DNA of 64,000 nucleotides, taken from positions 496,001 through 560,000 of the forward strand of contig NZ_JNAS01000002.1 in assembly GCF_000760115.1 (NCBI RefSeq). Reading direction: 5' to 3'. The position numbers and the translations under genes were made by a program. The notes under the pieces were generated by a model, which saw nothing but the letters and a program-made list of their open reading frames with translations, did no database searches and was not told where the DNA came from. Below are positions 26,529-36,125 of this stretch, in pieces. The first letter of the stretch is position 1. Every line of letters starts with the position of its first letter. Source of the DNA: Prochlorococcus marinus str. SB. GTDB taxonomy: Bacteria > Cyanobacteriota > Cyanobacteriia > PCC-6307 > Cyanobiaceae.

Positions 26529-27464
26529 ATGGCCCTTAAGACTTTAAACAGAAGAAATCAAAAAGATTTGAAATGGCCAAAAATCATAATTGCAATTCTT
26601 AGCACTATAGGCATAGTTGATACAGGTTCGATTACTTTAAAAAACTGGGGATTATTTACTTCGCTTTCATGCCCAGGCATACAAAATGGTTGTGAAACAG
26701 TTTTAAATAGTCCTTGGGGTACTTTATTTGAAAATGATCAAGTTAATATACCTCTTTCATTAGCAGGATTTATAACATATTTATCAATATTAGTTATCTC
26801 AATAGTACTCTCGCTTAATTTAATTTCCCCAAAAGAAAAACTAAATAAGTTTTTATGGTGGTTAATATTTCTAATTTCTTGTGCGTCATCAACATTTAGC
26901 TTTTTATTGATAAACATAATGTTTTTTAAGATTCAAGCATATTGCTTTTTTTGTATACTTTCAGCAATTTTATCGTTTTCTATCTTTATAATTTCTATGA
27001 TTGGAGCAAAGTTCGAAAGTAGAGAACCTATGATTTTTAGAGGTTTCATTCTAGCCATTAGTGTCCTGCTGGGAGGCCTAATTTGGTCAACAAACGTTGA
27101 CCCCTCTAATGCAATTGATGTTGCAAACCCCACTGAAAATGTATCCCCAATAATTACCACTTCAAGCTCTCCCCAGAAGTTAAGGTTTGCAAAATTTTTA
27201 AGTGAAAACAATATTATTATGTATAGTGCATACTGGTGCCCGCATTGCCACGATCAAAAACAATTATTTGGTAAGGAAGCAGTTAAAGAATTAAAAGTAG
27301 TTGAGTGTGCTAAAGATGGTAAAGATAATGAGTATGAGTTATGCCAAACGAAAGGAATCAGTGGTTTTCCTTCTTGGGAAATAAATGGAGAAATTATTAG
27401 TGGTACACGTGAATTAAATGAATTAGCAACAAAAACCGACTATCAGGGAGATCTCAATTTTTAA
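26529..27464 (+). CDS. VKOR-thioredoxin fusion (LTO1-like) oxidoreductase
   Basis: Disulfide-forming membrane protein. About four to five membrane helices (residues about 18-195) form a vitamin K epoxide reductase domain with the loop cysteines SCPGIQNGC and the active CFFC motif. They are followed by a lumenal/periplasmic thioredoxin-like domain with CPHC. The cyanobacterial and plastid homologue (LTO1) oxidises lumenal cysteines and uses phylloquinone, supporting photosystem II assembly. 311 residues; an intact fusion with all redox pairs present. Its 3' end overlaps convergent nadB by 11 bp. Confidence 0.92.
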   Translation: MALKTLNRRNQKDLKWPKIIIAILSTIGIVDTGSITLKNWGLFTSLSCPGIQNGCETVLNSPWGTLFENDQVNIPLSLAGFITYLSILVISIVLSLNLISPKEKLNKFLWWLIFLISCASSTFSFLLINIMFFKIQAYCFFCILSAILSFSIFIISMIGAKFESREPMIFRGFILAISVLLGGLIWSTNVDPSNAIDVANPTENVSPIITTSSSPQKLRFAKFLSENNIIMYSAYWCPHCHDQKQLFGKEAVKELKVVECAKDGKDNEYELCQTKGISGFPSWEINGEIISGTRELNELATKTDYQGDLNF

Positions 27465-29121
27465 TTAATCTTTTTTGAATTTTTTGATCTAACTGTTGTC
27501 TAGTATGGCATTCCCAATTTTTATCTTTATCAGGGAAATCATCTCTATAATGCCCTCCTCTACTTTCTTCTCTAAATAGACAAGCTTTTAATAAAGTTAT
27601 GGTGGTTATTTGTCTATTCTTTAAATCAAGTAAAAGATTTAATGCTCTTCTATTACGTTCATTAAGTTTTATTTTTTGATCAAATTTTATTTTTTCAAGA
27701 CTATTTAGTAAATCATTTTTATTTAATTTATCTATATCATTTTGAATGTAATTTAAAAAATGACTCATATTTACCTTATTTCGAGATACCCCTAAATTTA
27801 ACCAACAAAGTTTTCTTAATTCATCAATTTTTTCAGCAATTATAGAAATTTGATCTTCTTTAGGATCTTCAAAATCAAACTCTTGAAATGATCTATCAAA
27901 TTTTTCAAATTTAGAAAGATCATTCAAAACAATTGAAGACATTTTTCTTGCGAAAACAAGACACTCCATCAGTGAATTACTTGCCAGTCTATTAGCACCA
28001 TGCACACCTGTAGAAGCAACTTCTCCAACGGCATATAATCCTTTTCTTGTTGAAGATGCATTTAGATCAGTTTTAACACCTCCCATCCAATAATGTGCTG
28101 CAGGAGCTACGGGAATAACTGCATTTAAGGGGTTAACGCCATAATCCTGACATCGACTTAAGATCGTGGGGAAGCGCTCTACAATTTTTTCTGGGTCAAT
28201 ATACCGAAGATCTAAGCCAACATGGTCTACATTATTATCATGCATATTTTTCATAATTGCTCTACTTACCTGATCTCTAGAAGCTAGATCACGATTTTCA
28301 AGATTTTTAACTGGACTTTCACCATTTTTATCAACTAAAATCGCTCCTTCCCCTCTAAGTGCCTCAGATATTAAGAAGCAAGGTGCACCATAAAATTTTA
28401 AAGCTGTTGGATGAAATTGAACAAACTCTAAATCTTCGATAGCAGCTCCTGCTTTCCATGCAAGAGCAATCCCTTCACCAGAGGATTGAGCAGGATTTGT
28501 TGTGTTTGTGAATAAGTGTCCACCCCCACCTGTAGCCAAAACAACAGCTCTAGATTTAATCCAATACAAATTTGCTCCATCAAGAACCTGAACTCCTCTA
28601 CATTCTTTATTTTCAATGAGAAGTTCAGTTACTCTTACACCCCTGCAGTGAAGAATATTTTTTTTATTCTCAATATGATCTTCTAGAACTTCAACTAATG
28701 CTCTTCCAGTACGATCTTTAACATGTAAGACTCTTCTTCGTGAATGGGCTGCTTCCAAGGTAGTAGCTAGTTGATCAGAACTTTGATCAAAAATCATCCC
28801 TAAATTCTGCAACCTCTCTACACAACCTGGAGCTTCTTTAACTAACATTTCTACAGCTTGAAAATCACATAGTCCATCACCTGCTTTTAAAGTATCCTCA
28901 GCATGAAGATCAAATGAATCATCTTGTCTAACAACAGATGCAATTCCGCCTTGAGCCCATCTACTAGAAGATACCTTACTAGTATTTCTATTTAAAAGAA
29001 GCACTTTTAAATTTGAGGGTAATTCAAGACAAGTCATAAGGCCTGCAGCTCCAGCGCCTATAACGATTACATCCCAATTATTTATTGGTATCGGTTCTTG
29101 CGAAAATGGAGGCCTTAACAT
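27454..29121 (-). CDS. nadB: L-aspartate oxidase
   Basis: FAD enzyme oxidising L-aspartate to iminoaspartate, the first step of NAD synthesis. The dinucleotide motif GAGAAG is at residues 22-27, followed by SRWAQGGIASV. AHSRRRVLHVKDRTGR, EFVQFHPTAL and the FAD-contacting GVHGANRLASNSLMECLVF region are all diagnostic. The C-terminal domain with SRGGHYRDDFP is present. 555 residues. Starts one base inside the stop of the DUF3120 gene, so the two are coupled. Confidence 0.95.
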   Translation of the reverse strand: MLRPPFSQEPIPINNWDVIVIGAGAAGLMTCLELPSNLKVLLLNRNTSKVSSSRWAQGGIASVVRQDDSFDLHAEDTLKAGDGLCDFQAVEMLVKEAPGCVERLQNLGMIFDQSSDQLATTLEAAHSRRRVLHVKDRTGRALVEVLEDHIENKKNILHCRGVRVTELLIENKECRGVQVLDGANLYWIKSRAVVLATGGGGHLFTNTTNPAQSSGEGIALAWKAGAAIEDLEFVQFHPTALKFYGAPCFLISEALRGEGAILVDKNGESPVKNLENRDLASRDQVSRAIMKNMHDNNVDHVGLDLRYIDPEKIVERFPTILSRCQDYGVNPLNAVIPVAPAAHYWMGGVKTDLNASSTRKGLYAVGEVASTGVHGANRLASNSLMECLVFARKMSSIVLNDLSKFEKFDRSFQEFDFEDPKEDQISIIAEKIDELRKLCWLNLGVSRNKVNMSHFLNYIQNDIDKLNKNDLLNSLEKIKFDQKIKLNERNRRALNLLLDLKNRQITTITLLKACLFREESRGGHYRDDFPDKDKNWECHTRQQLDQKIQKRLIKN

Positions 29122-29888
29122 TAAACCAGGCCACTAAAAGTTGGTTGCAGAATTGCTAAAACAATAAAAATACCATCAACAATTAATGTCGTTTGAATTA
29201 CGTAACCAGAAACTAAGAGTGCTTTACCACTAGTAGTATTAATTGTGCCAGAATCTAAAATTTCTTTTGAAATAAACCAAAGTATAAGAGCAACAAAAAC
29301 GATAATAGATAATGATTTTATTTGAATAAGGCTCTCTGAAGTTTTTTGAAGAATCATGGGTGCATTTTCAGAATCTGCTTTAATTACCTGCCTCCATTGA
29401 TCCATGATTCCGATTAAAAATATTGTAATGTCGGTAACTGCGGTTCCAAATAAAGAAGAGATATAAAAGCTTGAACCTATTTTCCAATTAGTACCAAATC
29501 CAATTAAAGCCAATGGGAGAACTACAGCTTCAACGGGTATGTGTAGGATAGGAAATGGGCTTAACCATCCCCAGAACAAACATCCACCAAGCCAACTACC
29601 TGATATCCCAAGTAATAATGAACTGACAATAAACCACTTATTTGATCCTTTCTGATTCAAAACAATTGCCACTAAGACAATAACAAAAGTAAAACAAAGA
29701 GCACTTATTGGTTCTAATCTAACCCAAGGGGCTTGAACAAAAATAGGTAAAATTACAAAAAAAGAAGACCACAATCTTAAAGATATAGGATTTGATAAAA
29801 AACTATTTTCATATGAATCAACTGTCTTATGGGATTCATAGTTGAATTTATCCTTTACTTCTAAATTTTTTGTAATTAATTCTTTCAA
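29121..29888 (-). CDS. DUF3120 membrane protein
   Basis: 255 residues with about six predicted membrane helices; the first begins at SLRLWSSFFVILPIFVQAP. Landmarks are WVRLEPISALCFT, SGSWLGGCLFWGWLSPFP, HIPVEAVVLP and GTNWKIGSSFYISSLFGTA. These match the cyanobacterial DUF3120 family, which has no known function. It overlaps nadB by one base and lies upstream of it in the same operon. Confidence 0.85.
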   Translation of the reverse strand: MKELITKNLEVKDKFNYESHKTVDSYENSFLSNPISLRLWSSFFVILPIFVQAPWVRLEPISALCFTFVIVLVAIVLNQKGSNKWFIVSSLLLGISGSWLGGCLFWGWLSPFPILHIPVEAVVLPLALIGFGTNWKIGSSFYISSLFGTAVTDITIFLIGIMDQWRQVIKADSENAPMILQKTSESLIQIKSLSIIVFVALILWFISKEILDSGTINTTSGKALLVSGYVIQTTLIVDGIFIVLAILQPTFSGLV

Positions 29889-30066
29889 TGAAAAAGTTTA
29901 TTTTAATTAATCTAAATCGTGTTTTAGAAAACTGCGAATGCCATATTTTAATAAATAAAAGGCCCATAATTTCACACCTATATTTACTTTTTTAAAAGTA
30001 TTTAATACACTTTGAGTCATATATAAGTTTAGAATAAATATTAATAAGAGTATTTGGCCTTAAATT

Positions 30067-31446
30067 GTGTGGCAAGAAATTAATTACACTGAAGATCCCA
30101 GTAATCTTTTGGTTCCTAATATTACTTATAAAATAAACCCTGCAGAAATTGAAAGTATTGAAGCTAATTCTATTGCTGAAGAAATAGGATTTGAATCAGG
30201 TGATTCAATTATTAGTATTAATGGGAAAAAACCAAGAGATTTAATTGATTATCAGATTCTGATTAGTGAAGAAATTTTAGACATTTCAGTTTTAGATAAA
30301 AATCATGAGATTCACAATATAAATATTGAAAAAGATCAAGACGTTAATTTAGGTATAAATTTTAAAGATGCATTATTTGATTCAATTAAGCAATGCAATA
30401 ATAGATGTCCATTTTGTTTTATTGATCAACAGCCAAGCGGCAAAAGAAAAAGCCTTTATATAAAAGATGATGATTATAGATTAAGTTTCCTATATGGCTC
30501 TTATTTGACTCTTACGAATTTAAAAAAAGAAGACTGGGAAAGAATTGCCATGCAAAAACTATCCCCACTTTTTATTTCAGTTCATGCTACTGATCCCGCC
30601 ACAAGAGAAAAATTATTAAAAAATAAAAAAGCAGGAGTGATACTTGATCAAATTTCGTGGTTTGAAAAAAACGCTATTCAAATACATGCTCAAATTGTTG
30701 TTTGTCCAGATATAAATGATGGGGATATTCTTGAGAAATCAATTTTAGAACTTGCTGAATTCTACAAAAAAACCTCTCAAACAGTACTTTCAGTTGCAAT
30801 AGTGCCTGTAGGACTTACAAAATTTAGACCTGAGAATGATGGATTGAAATCAATAAGCACAGAATACGCAAAAAAAACTATTAAACATGTAGAAAGTATT
30901 CAAGCCTTTCTACAGAGTACTCTTGGGACTCGTTTTTGTTGGCTAGCAGACGAATGGTATTTAATTGCGGGTACAAATTTACCTAGTTACATAACTTACG
31001 AAAATATGCCACAAGAATCTAATGGAGTTGGGACTATTAGAAAATTTCTAGAAACATTAAAAGAGAAGACGAAAAATCTACCCAAAAAAGTAAAAAAGCC
31101 AAAAAATGTTAGTTGGATTGTGGGTAAATTAGTTTATGAAGCCCTAATTCCTACAGTTAAGAAATTAAACTTAATTGATGGTTTGAAAGTCAACTTATAT
31201 GGTTTGCCAAGTGTTTATTGGGGTCAAGATCAAGTTGTTACAGGACTTCTTACTGGAGAAGATCTAATTTACGGACTAAAAAATAAGGATTTAGGAGAAG
31301 CTGTTTACATACCATCTATTATGTTAAAAATTAATACTGATTTATTTTTAGATGATAAAAATATTCAAGAAGTTGAGAATCAAATAAATACTAAAATTCG
31401 CGTTCTTGATGATTCAAATGATATTATTAATACTTTGATTGGTTAA
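30067..31446 (+). CDS. PDZ-radical-SAM-like DUF512 protein (TIGR03279 type)
   Basis: 459 residues. An N-terminal PDZ-like segment (about 20-60, ESIEANSIAEEIGFESGD) is followed by Cys110-x3-Cys114-x2-Cys117 in CNNRCPFC, a radical-SAM-like 4Fe-4S site, and a C-terminal DUF512 domain (GVGTIRKFLE..., YGLPSVYWGQDQVVTGLLTG). This architecture defines a cyanobacterial Fe-S family of unknown reaction. GTG start. 178 bp of intergenic DNA precede it; no recognisable promoter is claimed. Confidence 0.87.
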   Translation: MWQEINYTEDPSNLLVPNITYKINPAEIESIEANSIAEEIGFESGDSIISINGKKPRDLIDYQILISEEILDISVLDKNHEIHNINIEKDQDVNLGINFKDALFDSIKQCNNRCPFCFIDQQPSGKRKSLYIKDDDYRLSFLYGSYLTLTNLKKEDWERIAMQKLSPLFISVHATDPATREKLLKNKKAGVILDQISWFEKNAIQIHAQIVVCPDINDGDILEKSILELAEFYKKTSQTVLSVAIVPVGLTKFRPENDGLKSISTEYAKKTIKHVESIQAFLQSTLGTRFCWLADEWYLIAGTNLPSYITYENMPQESNGVGTIRKFLETLKEKTKNLPKKVKKPKNVSWIVGKLVYEALIPTVKKLNLIDGLKVNLYGLPSVYWGQDQVVTGLLTGEDLIYGLKNKDLGEAVYIPSIMLKINTDLFLDDKNIQEVENQINTKIRVLDDSNDIINTLIG

Positions 31447-31471
31447 TCGAATATTTTCGAAACTATAAAAC

Positions 31472-32899
31472 ATGCTTAGAAGAGTAATAAATCCTTTCTT
31501 ATTATTGCCGCTTACTCTAAGTATGAATACCTTTAATGTTCTATCGAGCGAAACAAAAAATTACATTGATAATGTTTTAGAAGAAAAATCAAATATTACT
31601 TTTGTTGATTATCAAGAAATAGAAAAACTTATATTAAATAATCAAGAATTAAAATCATTTCAAAACCTAGTAGCCTCTGCAAGCTACAATCTTTCCAGTC
31701 AAATTGCCAAAAGATACCCATCCTTAGATTTTCAAGCAAATGGGTTACCGAAATATGTAGCAGGTAAAAAGTACAATAGCAATTTACCTACTTTAAAAAC
31801 ATCACAATTTACGGCTAATCCCTCCCTAAACATTAAATGGGATCTAATTGCCCCGCTTAGAGGATTTGAAATTAAAATTGCCAAAACAAATTACAAAATT
31901 GCAGAAAATAATTATGAGATTAAGAAAAAAGATTTAATTCAAGAAGCAAGAATCAGATATCACAAATACAAAAAGTCATATCAAGATATTCAAAATAAAA
32001 AATTCACACTTGATTTATCAATTACAAGTTTAGAAAATGCTAAAGCAAAGCTAGATGCTGGAATTGGTACAAAATTTGAAGTTCTTGAAGCAGAAGCTCA
32101 ATTATCTCGAGATCAACAATCACTTAATGAAAAGAAAATAGAACATGAAATTAATAAAATTTCTCTTAAAGAGATTCTTAACATTAAAGGAGATTTCGAA
32201 ACTCATAAAGAACACAATCTTTTAGGGTTTTGGAATCATAAATTGAATAGGAATATTAATGAGGGTTTGGATAAAAATCTTTCCTTAAAAAACCTTATTC
32301 TTCAAAAATCAATCAAAAAAAGCCAAGCAGAGAGCTTTTTAGCTCAAAATAAGCCAAATATCTATATCAGTAATTCGTTATCTAGTACATTTTCAAAGGG
32401 TGACTCTCTAGCAACTAATATCGACTCTGAAAAATCTGGATCTAATTATACAAATACTATAAGTCTAAATTTTGCATGGAGTATTTTTGATGGCGGACGA
32501 AATAAAAACTCTTACAAATCAAAAATAGCAGATTCAGAATCCGAAAAATATGCTTATGAAAATCTAAAAAATGTTTTAACCACAAACATAAGTAAGGCCT
32601 ATTTAAATCTTAAATTAAATGAAGAAAAAATAATCTCTTCTCTTAAAGAAATTGAATCTAGCAAAGAGTCTGTAAGGCTTTCCAGACTTAGATATGATGT
32701 AGGAATATCAACTCTAAAGGATGTTCTTGTTAGGCAAAGTGAATTAAGTAATGCGAAATCAAAAAATATTAATGCAATATATAATTACAATCTGAATATA
32801 GATGAATTAGAAAGATTAACTTTCCTTGATAAAAGTAAAAATTGTTTGGGTAGTAATAACACTAAAATTAAGGGTACAGAGTCTATTTGCAATTTATAA
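31472..32899 (+). CDS. TolC-family outer-membrane efflux protein
   Basis: 475 residues with an N-terminal signal peptide (hydrophobic FLLLPLTLSMNTF, cleavage near residue 25). Two OEP repeats of long helices include IKWDLIAPLRGFEIKIAKTNY, then LDAGIGTKFEVLEAEAQLSRDQ, and in the second half FAWSIFDGGRNKNSYKSK and RYDVGISTLKDVLVRQSEL. It forms the trimeric outer-membrane duct of tripartite or type I exporters. It could serve export of the large RTX protein, but nothing in the sequence shows this. Confidence 0.88.
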   Translation: MLRRVINPFLLLPLTLSMNTFNVLSSETKNYIDNVLEEKSNITFVDYQEIEKLILNNQELKSFQNLVASASYNLSSQIAKRYPSLDFQANGLPKYVAGKKYNSNLPTLKTSQFTANPSLNIKWDLIAPLRGFEIKIAKTNYKIAENNYEIKKKDLIQEARIRYHKYKKSYQDIQNKKFTLDLSITSLENAKAKLDAGIGTKFEVLEAEAQLSRDQQSLNEKKIEHEINKISLKEILNIKGDFETHKEHNLLGFWNHKLNRNINEGLDKNLSLKNLILQKSIKKSQAESFLAQNKPNIYISNSLSSTFSKGDSLATNIDSEKSGSNYTNTISLNFAWSIFDGGRNKNSYKSKIADSESEKYAYENLKNVLTTNISKAYLNLKLNEEKIISSLKEIESSKESVRLSRLRYDVGISTLKDVLVRQSELSNAKSKNINAIYNYNLNIDELERLTFLDKSKNCLGSNNTKIKGTESICNL

Positions 32900-32901
32900 A
32901 G

Positions 32902-33702
32902 ATGAATCCACCAAATTTAACTAGTAAGCAACTACGTGAGTTAGATTCTTTATTTGAATTGGTTAGTCAACGTCAAACAAAAGATTTTGGAAATATTAGC
33001 GCCAGCAATAAAGCAGATGGATCATTATTAACAAGTTGTGATTTATGGAGTGATAAAACAATCGTAGATGGCTTAGCTTCAATAGCTCCTGGTGAAGGCG
33101 TCCTTAGTGAAGAAGGGCAAAAGTTAATTCCAAATTCAAAAGCTTACTGGGTGGTCGATCCACTCGATGGAACAACAAATTTTGCTGCAGGTATTCCTTA
33201 CTGGTCTATATCTGTAGCAAGGTTCATTGATGGTAAACCACAATCTTCTTTTTTAATAATTCCTACATTGAAAAAAAAGTTTGTATCCATTAAAGGTAAA
33301 GGGGTTTGGTTAAATAACAATAAAATAGATCCTAGCCAAAATAATCGTCAAAGTGAATGCATTTCTTTATGTAGTAGATCAATAAAAATTTTACAAAAAA
33401 AACCAAACTCAGTATTTCCTGGGAAAATAAGACTCTTAGGTGTATCGAGTTTAAATCTTACAAGTGTAGCGATGGGACAAACTTTCGGAGCAATAGAATC
33501 AACTCCGAAAATATGGGATATTGCAGCAGCCTGGCTGCTATTAGAAGAACTCAATTGTTCTATAGAGTGGTTAGAAATTGATCCTCTAAATTTAGTTTCA
33601 GGACAAGACTTGAGCGATGTTAATTTTCCATTAATTGCTTGTAGATCTATAGAAAAATTTGAAATTTTAAAGCCATGGGGCAATTTATTATTAAAAAAAT
33701 AG
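32902..33702 (+). CDS. Inositol monophosphatase family protein
   Basis: Mg-dependent phosphatase of the IMPase/CysQ/FBPase superfamily. With ATG at 32902 (266 aa), the metal ligands are Glu70 in GVLSEEG, DPLDGTTN at 86-93 and the C-terminal WDIAAAWLLLEEL. Substrate could be inositol phosphate, a sugar phosphate or PAP. A TTG at 32887, inside the preceding tolC-like gene, also opens the frame but looks spurious. Only 2 bp separate it from the tolC-like stop. Confidence 0.88.
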   Translation: MNPPNLTSKQLRELDSLFELVSQRQTKDFGNISASNKADGSLLTSCDLWSDKTIVDGLASIAPGEGVLSEEGQKLIPNSKAYWVVDPLDGTTNFAAGIPYWSISVARFIDGKPQSSFLIIPTLKKKFVSIKGKGVWLNNNKIDPSQNNRQSECISLCSRSIKILQKKPNSVFPGKIRLLGVSSLNLTSVAMGQTFGAIESTPKIWDIAAAWLLLEELNCSIEWLEIDPLNLVSGQDLSDVNFPLIACRSIEKFEILKPWGNLLLKK

Positions 33703-33793
33703 TTGCATCATAAATAAAAAATTGCTTGAAAAATTTCTTAATTAGATACAATAAAAATTAAGTAAATAAATAAAATATTTGAATAAAACTAAT

Positions 33794-34708
33794 ATGCAAA
33801 GAAGTTCAACATGGATACTTAAAAGTTTATGGGGAGCTTGTGAGCGATGGAGTAAATCTGACTGTGTTGATTTAAGCGCTGCATTTGCATACTACACACT
33901 TCAATCATTTTTTCCTATCCTTCTAATTTCCCTTTCAATAGCTTCATGGTTCCTAGGAAAACAAGAAGGATTAGATCAACAAATAATTGCCATTGCTGCC
34001 CAGCTTTTACCTCCTTCAGTAGTTGATTTAGTAGAGACAACATTATTTAATTTGATAGATCAAGGTTTTGGAGCAGGTATTCTTGGTGCTATGTTTTTAC
34101 TTTTTACCGCAGGAAATGCATATCTATCTCTTCAGAGAGGTTCGGATAGGCTGTGGGAGGACGAAATTCCTTCTAAAAAAGTTAATGCTGCTTGGAGAGT
34201 CCAAGCTTCGAAGTTTCTCCGAAATAGAGTTGAAGCCTTTTTAATAGTATTCTTTATTGGTTTTTTAATGGTACTAGATCAAATTAGTGCAAATCTTAGG
34301 ATGATCCCAAGTAACGTTTTAGAAAATCTTTCAAAATCTAATAATCTTATTTCTGATTTATTATTAAAGTTGCCGCTATTACAAGTTGGTCAGTTTGCAA
34401 TACCACTAATTGGCTTTTCTTTAATGGCTCTTTTATTACAAGCACTTTTACCCAGTAGAAAAGTTCCATTAAAACCACTGTTACCTGGATCTTTTCTTAT
34501 TGGAATTGGACTAACCACCTTGAACCTAGCAGTAAGTAAAAGTATTCTCTCACTAGGAGTAAGATTTCAAGCATACGGTTTTATTGGAGGCTTTCTTGTA
34601 CTTACTTTGTGGGTATGGCTATTAGGAGTGATTTTATACTTTGGACAGTGTTGGAGCGTAGTAATTGCTAGTATGACTTTAGTAAATAAAAAAAGAAATT
34701 ATAGATAA
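33794..34708 (+). CDS. YihY/BrkB-type inner-membrane protein
   Basis: About 304 residues with roughly six membrane segments. Family landmarks are DLSAAFAYYTLQSFFPILLI near residue 27, GFGAGILGAMFLLFTAGNAY and the C-terminal YGFIGGFLVLTLWVWLLGVILYFGQCW. Once called ribonuclease BN, now regarded as a membrane protein of unknown function. ATG at 33794 chosen; a TTG five codons upstream is possible. Confidence 0.88.
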   Translation: MQRSSTWILKSLWGACERWSKSDCVDLSAAFAYYTLQSFFPILLISLSIASWFLGKQEGLDQQIIAIAAQLLPPSVVDLVETTLFNLIDQGFGAGILGAMFLLFTAGNAYLSLQRGSDRLWEDEIPSKKVNAAWRVQASKFLRNRVEAFLIVFFIGFLMVLDQISANLRMIPSNVLENLSKSNNLISDLLLKLPLLQVGQFAIPLIGFSLMALLLQALLPSRKVPLKPLLPGSFLIGIGLTTLNLAVSKSILSLGVRFQAYGFIGGFLVLTLWVWLLGVILYFGQCWSVVIASMTLVNKKRNYR

Positions 34709-34719
34709 GGATTACTAAG

Positions 34720-35061
34720 GTGAATTATTTTCTAAAAGCTAATAAAAATCTTCTTACCTACTCATTAATCATACTTATAGTTATTCCAATTTTTGGATTT
34801 AACTTTTTTATTAGCTTTGTTGGAAATATCCTACTTCTTTTATTTTTAATTCCGCTTTTATTATTAGTTTTAGTGTTTATGGGTTTTAACTCTTACAAAT
34901 CAAAAATTAATACATGTAGTAATTGTGGGGCAATATCATTAGGTTTAAGTGAAACCTGCATGAATTGCGGTGCTGATTTAGAGAATATAAGTAAAAAAAA
35001 TCAATTAGGTAAAAAGCCTAGTGAAAGTACAATTGAAGTAAAAGCAGAAGAAATTAAGTAA
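34720..35061 (+). CDS. Membrane-anchored zinc-ribbon protein
   Basis: 113 residues. Two hydrophobic segments (about 12-32 and 34-54) are followed by a short zinc ribbon, CSNCGAISLGLSETCMNCGA, with two CxxC pairs, and an acidic/Lys-rich tail. Family not recognised. GTG start preceded by a TAAGG ribosome-binding sequence. It follows the BrkB-like gene by 11 bp and is probably cotranscribed. Confidence 0.72.
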   Translation: MNYFLKANKNLLTYSLIILIVIPIFGFNFFISFVGNILLLLFLIPLLLLVLVFMGFNSYKSKINTCSNCGAISLGLSETCMNCGADLENISKKNQLGKKPSESTIEVKAEEIK

Positions 35062-35065
35062 AATA

Positions 35066-35212
35066 CTAACCTATTCCAATTTGTCGAAGAATACTTTGTC
35101 CAGTAATTAATTCAGTACCAAGTCCAATCAAAATACCCATCATTGCCATTCGGCCATTCCAAGTTTCAGCGAAATTTACGAAGCCAAATCTTGGTTGATT
35201 GTCACTATTCAT
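35066..35212 (-). CDS. hli: High-light-inducible protein, 48 aa
   Basis: Single-helix chlorophyll-binding protein of the thylakoid, protecting photosystems under high light. The helix carries the LHC motif ETWNGRMAMMGILIGLGTEL (ExxNGRxAMxG); the N-terminus is RFGFVNFA and the C-terminus LITGQSILRQIGIG. Forty-eight residues is typical of short Prochlorococcus Hli proteins. The stop is 4 bp beyond the stop of the convergent zinc-ribbon gene. Hli genes are often multi-copy and moved by cyanophages in this genus. Confidence 0.93.
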   Translation of the reverse strand: MNSDNQPRFGFVNFAETWNGRMAMMGILIGLGTELITGQSILRQIGIG

Positions 35213-35281
35213 AATTAACTAGATTATCTATCAAATTATTTTAACGTTTTAAGGAAGAATTTATGATAAATAATTAATTAT

Positions 35282-35665
35282 TTATTTAACATGTCTTACA
35301 CCATCAACGGGTCGATACTCATCTCCAGTTAACTCCTCAAATACAATGGCTGGCAATCCTGTATCAAACATTGTTTGTAATGCTTCTTTTAACATAGGAT
35401 TCCAACCTCCAGTACTAACTTTTCCATGTCTTACAGTCCAGTCCCAAGTCCCTTGAAGATCTCTGGGCAGTCTACCTTCTCTATCTCTTCGAGCAACTAA
35501 GTCTAAAGATTCAACTATACCAACAATTACTGGATTTTTACCGTAAGAAGGAGTAAGACTTAGTTCAAGTCTCACTGGATCTTCTTTAACGATTTTTAAA
35601 CGAAACCTTGGGGGCAACTTTAGTGATCTTAATACCGCTGAGACAATTTTTGTTCTTAATTCCAA
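35282..35665 (-). CDS. Conserved-looking hypothetical protein, 127 aa
   Basis: Not assigned to a family. A soluble basic protein beginning MELRTKIVSAVLRSLKLPPRFRL; the middle has DLVARRDREGRLPRDLQGTWDW and the end FEELTGDEYRPVDGVRHV. Its codon content looks like a normal native gene, less Asn/Lys-biased than chance frames here. 24 bp downstream of the DUF2973-like gene on the same strand, so likely cotranscribed. Confidence 0.7.
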   Translation of the reverse strand: MELRTKIVSAVLRSLKLPPRFRLKIVKEDPVRLELSLTPSYGKNPVIVGIVESLDLVARRDREGRLPRDLQGTWDWTVRHGKVSTGGWNPMLKEALQTMFDTGLPAIVFEELTGDEYRPVDGVRHVK

Positions 35666-35689
35666 TTTTTTTCCTTAGATATAATTTGA

Positions 35690-35953
35690 TTAATCAGTTG
35701 TTGAACCTTTTTCTTCTAATGTAGTGTCATTGTCATTAGAAAATCTTATTGTTAGTAGTTCCTCTTCTGTTATGTTTCCTGATTTATCTAAAAGTTCTGG
35801 ATGTATTGTGTACTTTTTTTGTTTAAAACTGGAAGTACTTAATCGTTGATTTTTATTATCGGATATACCCCAGCCATTAGACATAACTTTAAAAGCTTTC
35901 CAAACTAAATAGGTTAATGCTGCAGAATATATTATTGGAAATAGGATAGACAT
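35690..35953 (-). CDS. DUF2973-like small membrane protein
   Basis: 87 residues. One N-terminal membrane helix (about 2-24) is followed by a polar region with YTIHPELLDKSGNITEEELLTIRF. The motif HPELLD..G..T.E.LL..R is the hallmark I associate with DUF2973 of cyanobacteria. Function unknown. First gene of a probable two-gene leftward unit, divergent from the HtrA protease. Confidence 0.68.
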   Translation of the reverse strand: MSILFPIIYSAALTYLVWKAFKVMSNGWGISDNKNQRLSTSSFKQKKYTIHPELLDKSGNITEEELLTIRFSNDNDTTLEEKGSTTD

Positions 35954-36125
35954 AAAATTTATAGATTAGTTTGTTATATGCTTAACATCATAGCCCGAAA
36001 AAAAGAAATTTAGCTAATTTAAGTCATTAAATTATTCTCTATATTCAATAAATTTAATTACTAGTTATATTTAAATTATACTGATATGGTGTATTAAATC
36101 TCCCGAAGAACATAAAAAATCAAAA

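Noticed and set aside
29985-30000. Palindrome TACTTTT-TT-AAAAGTA upstream of the DUF512 gene
   Set aside because: Composed mostly of A and T; such symmetry is expected by chance at this base composition.
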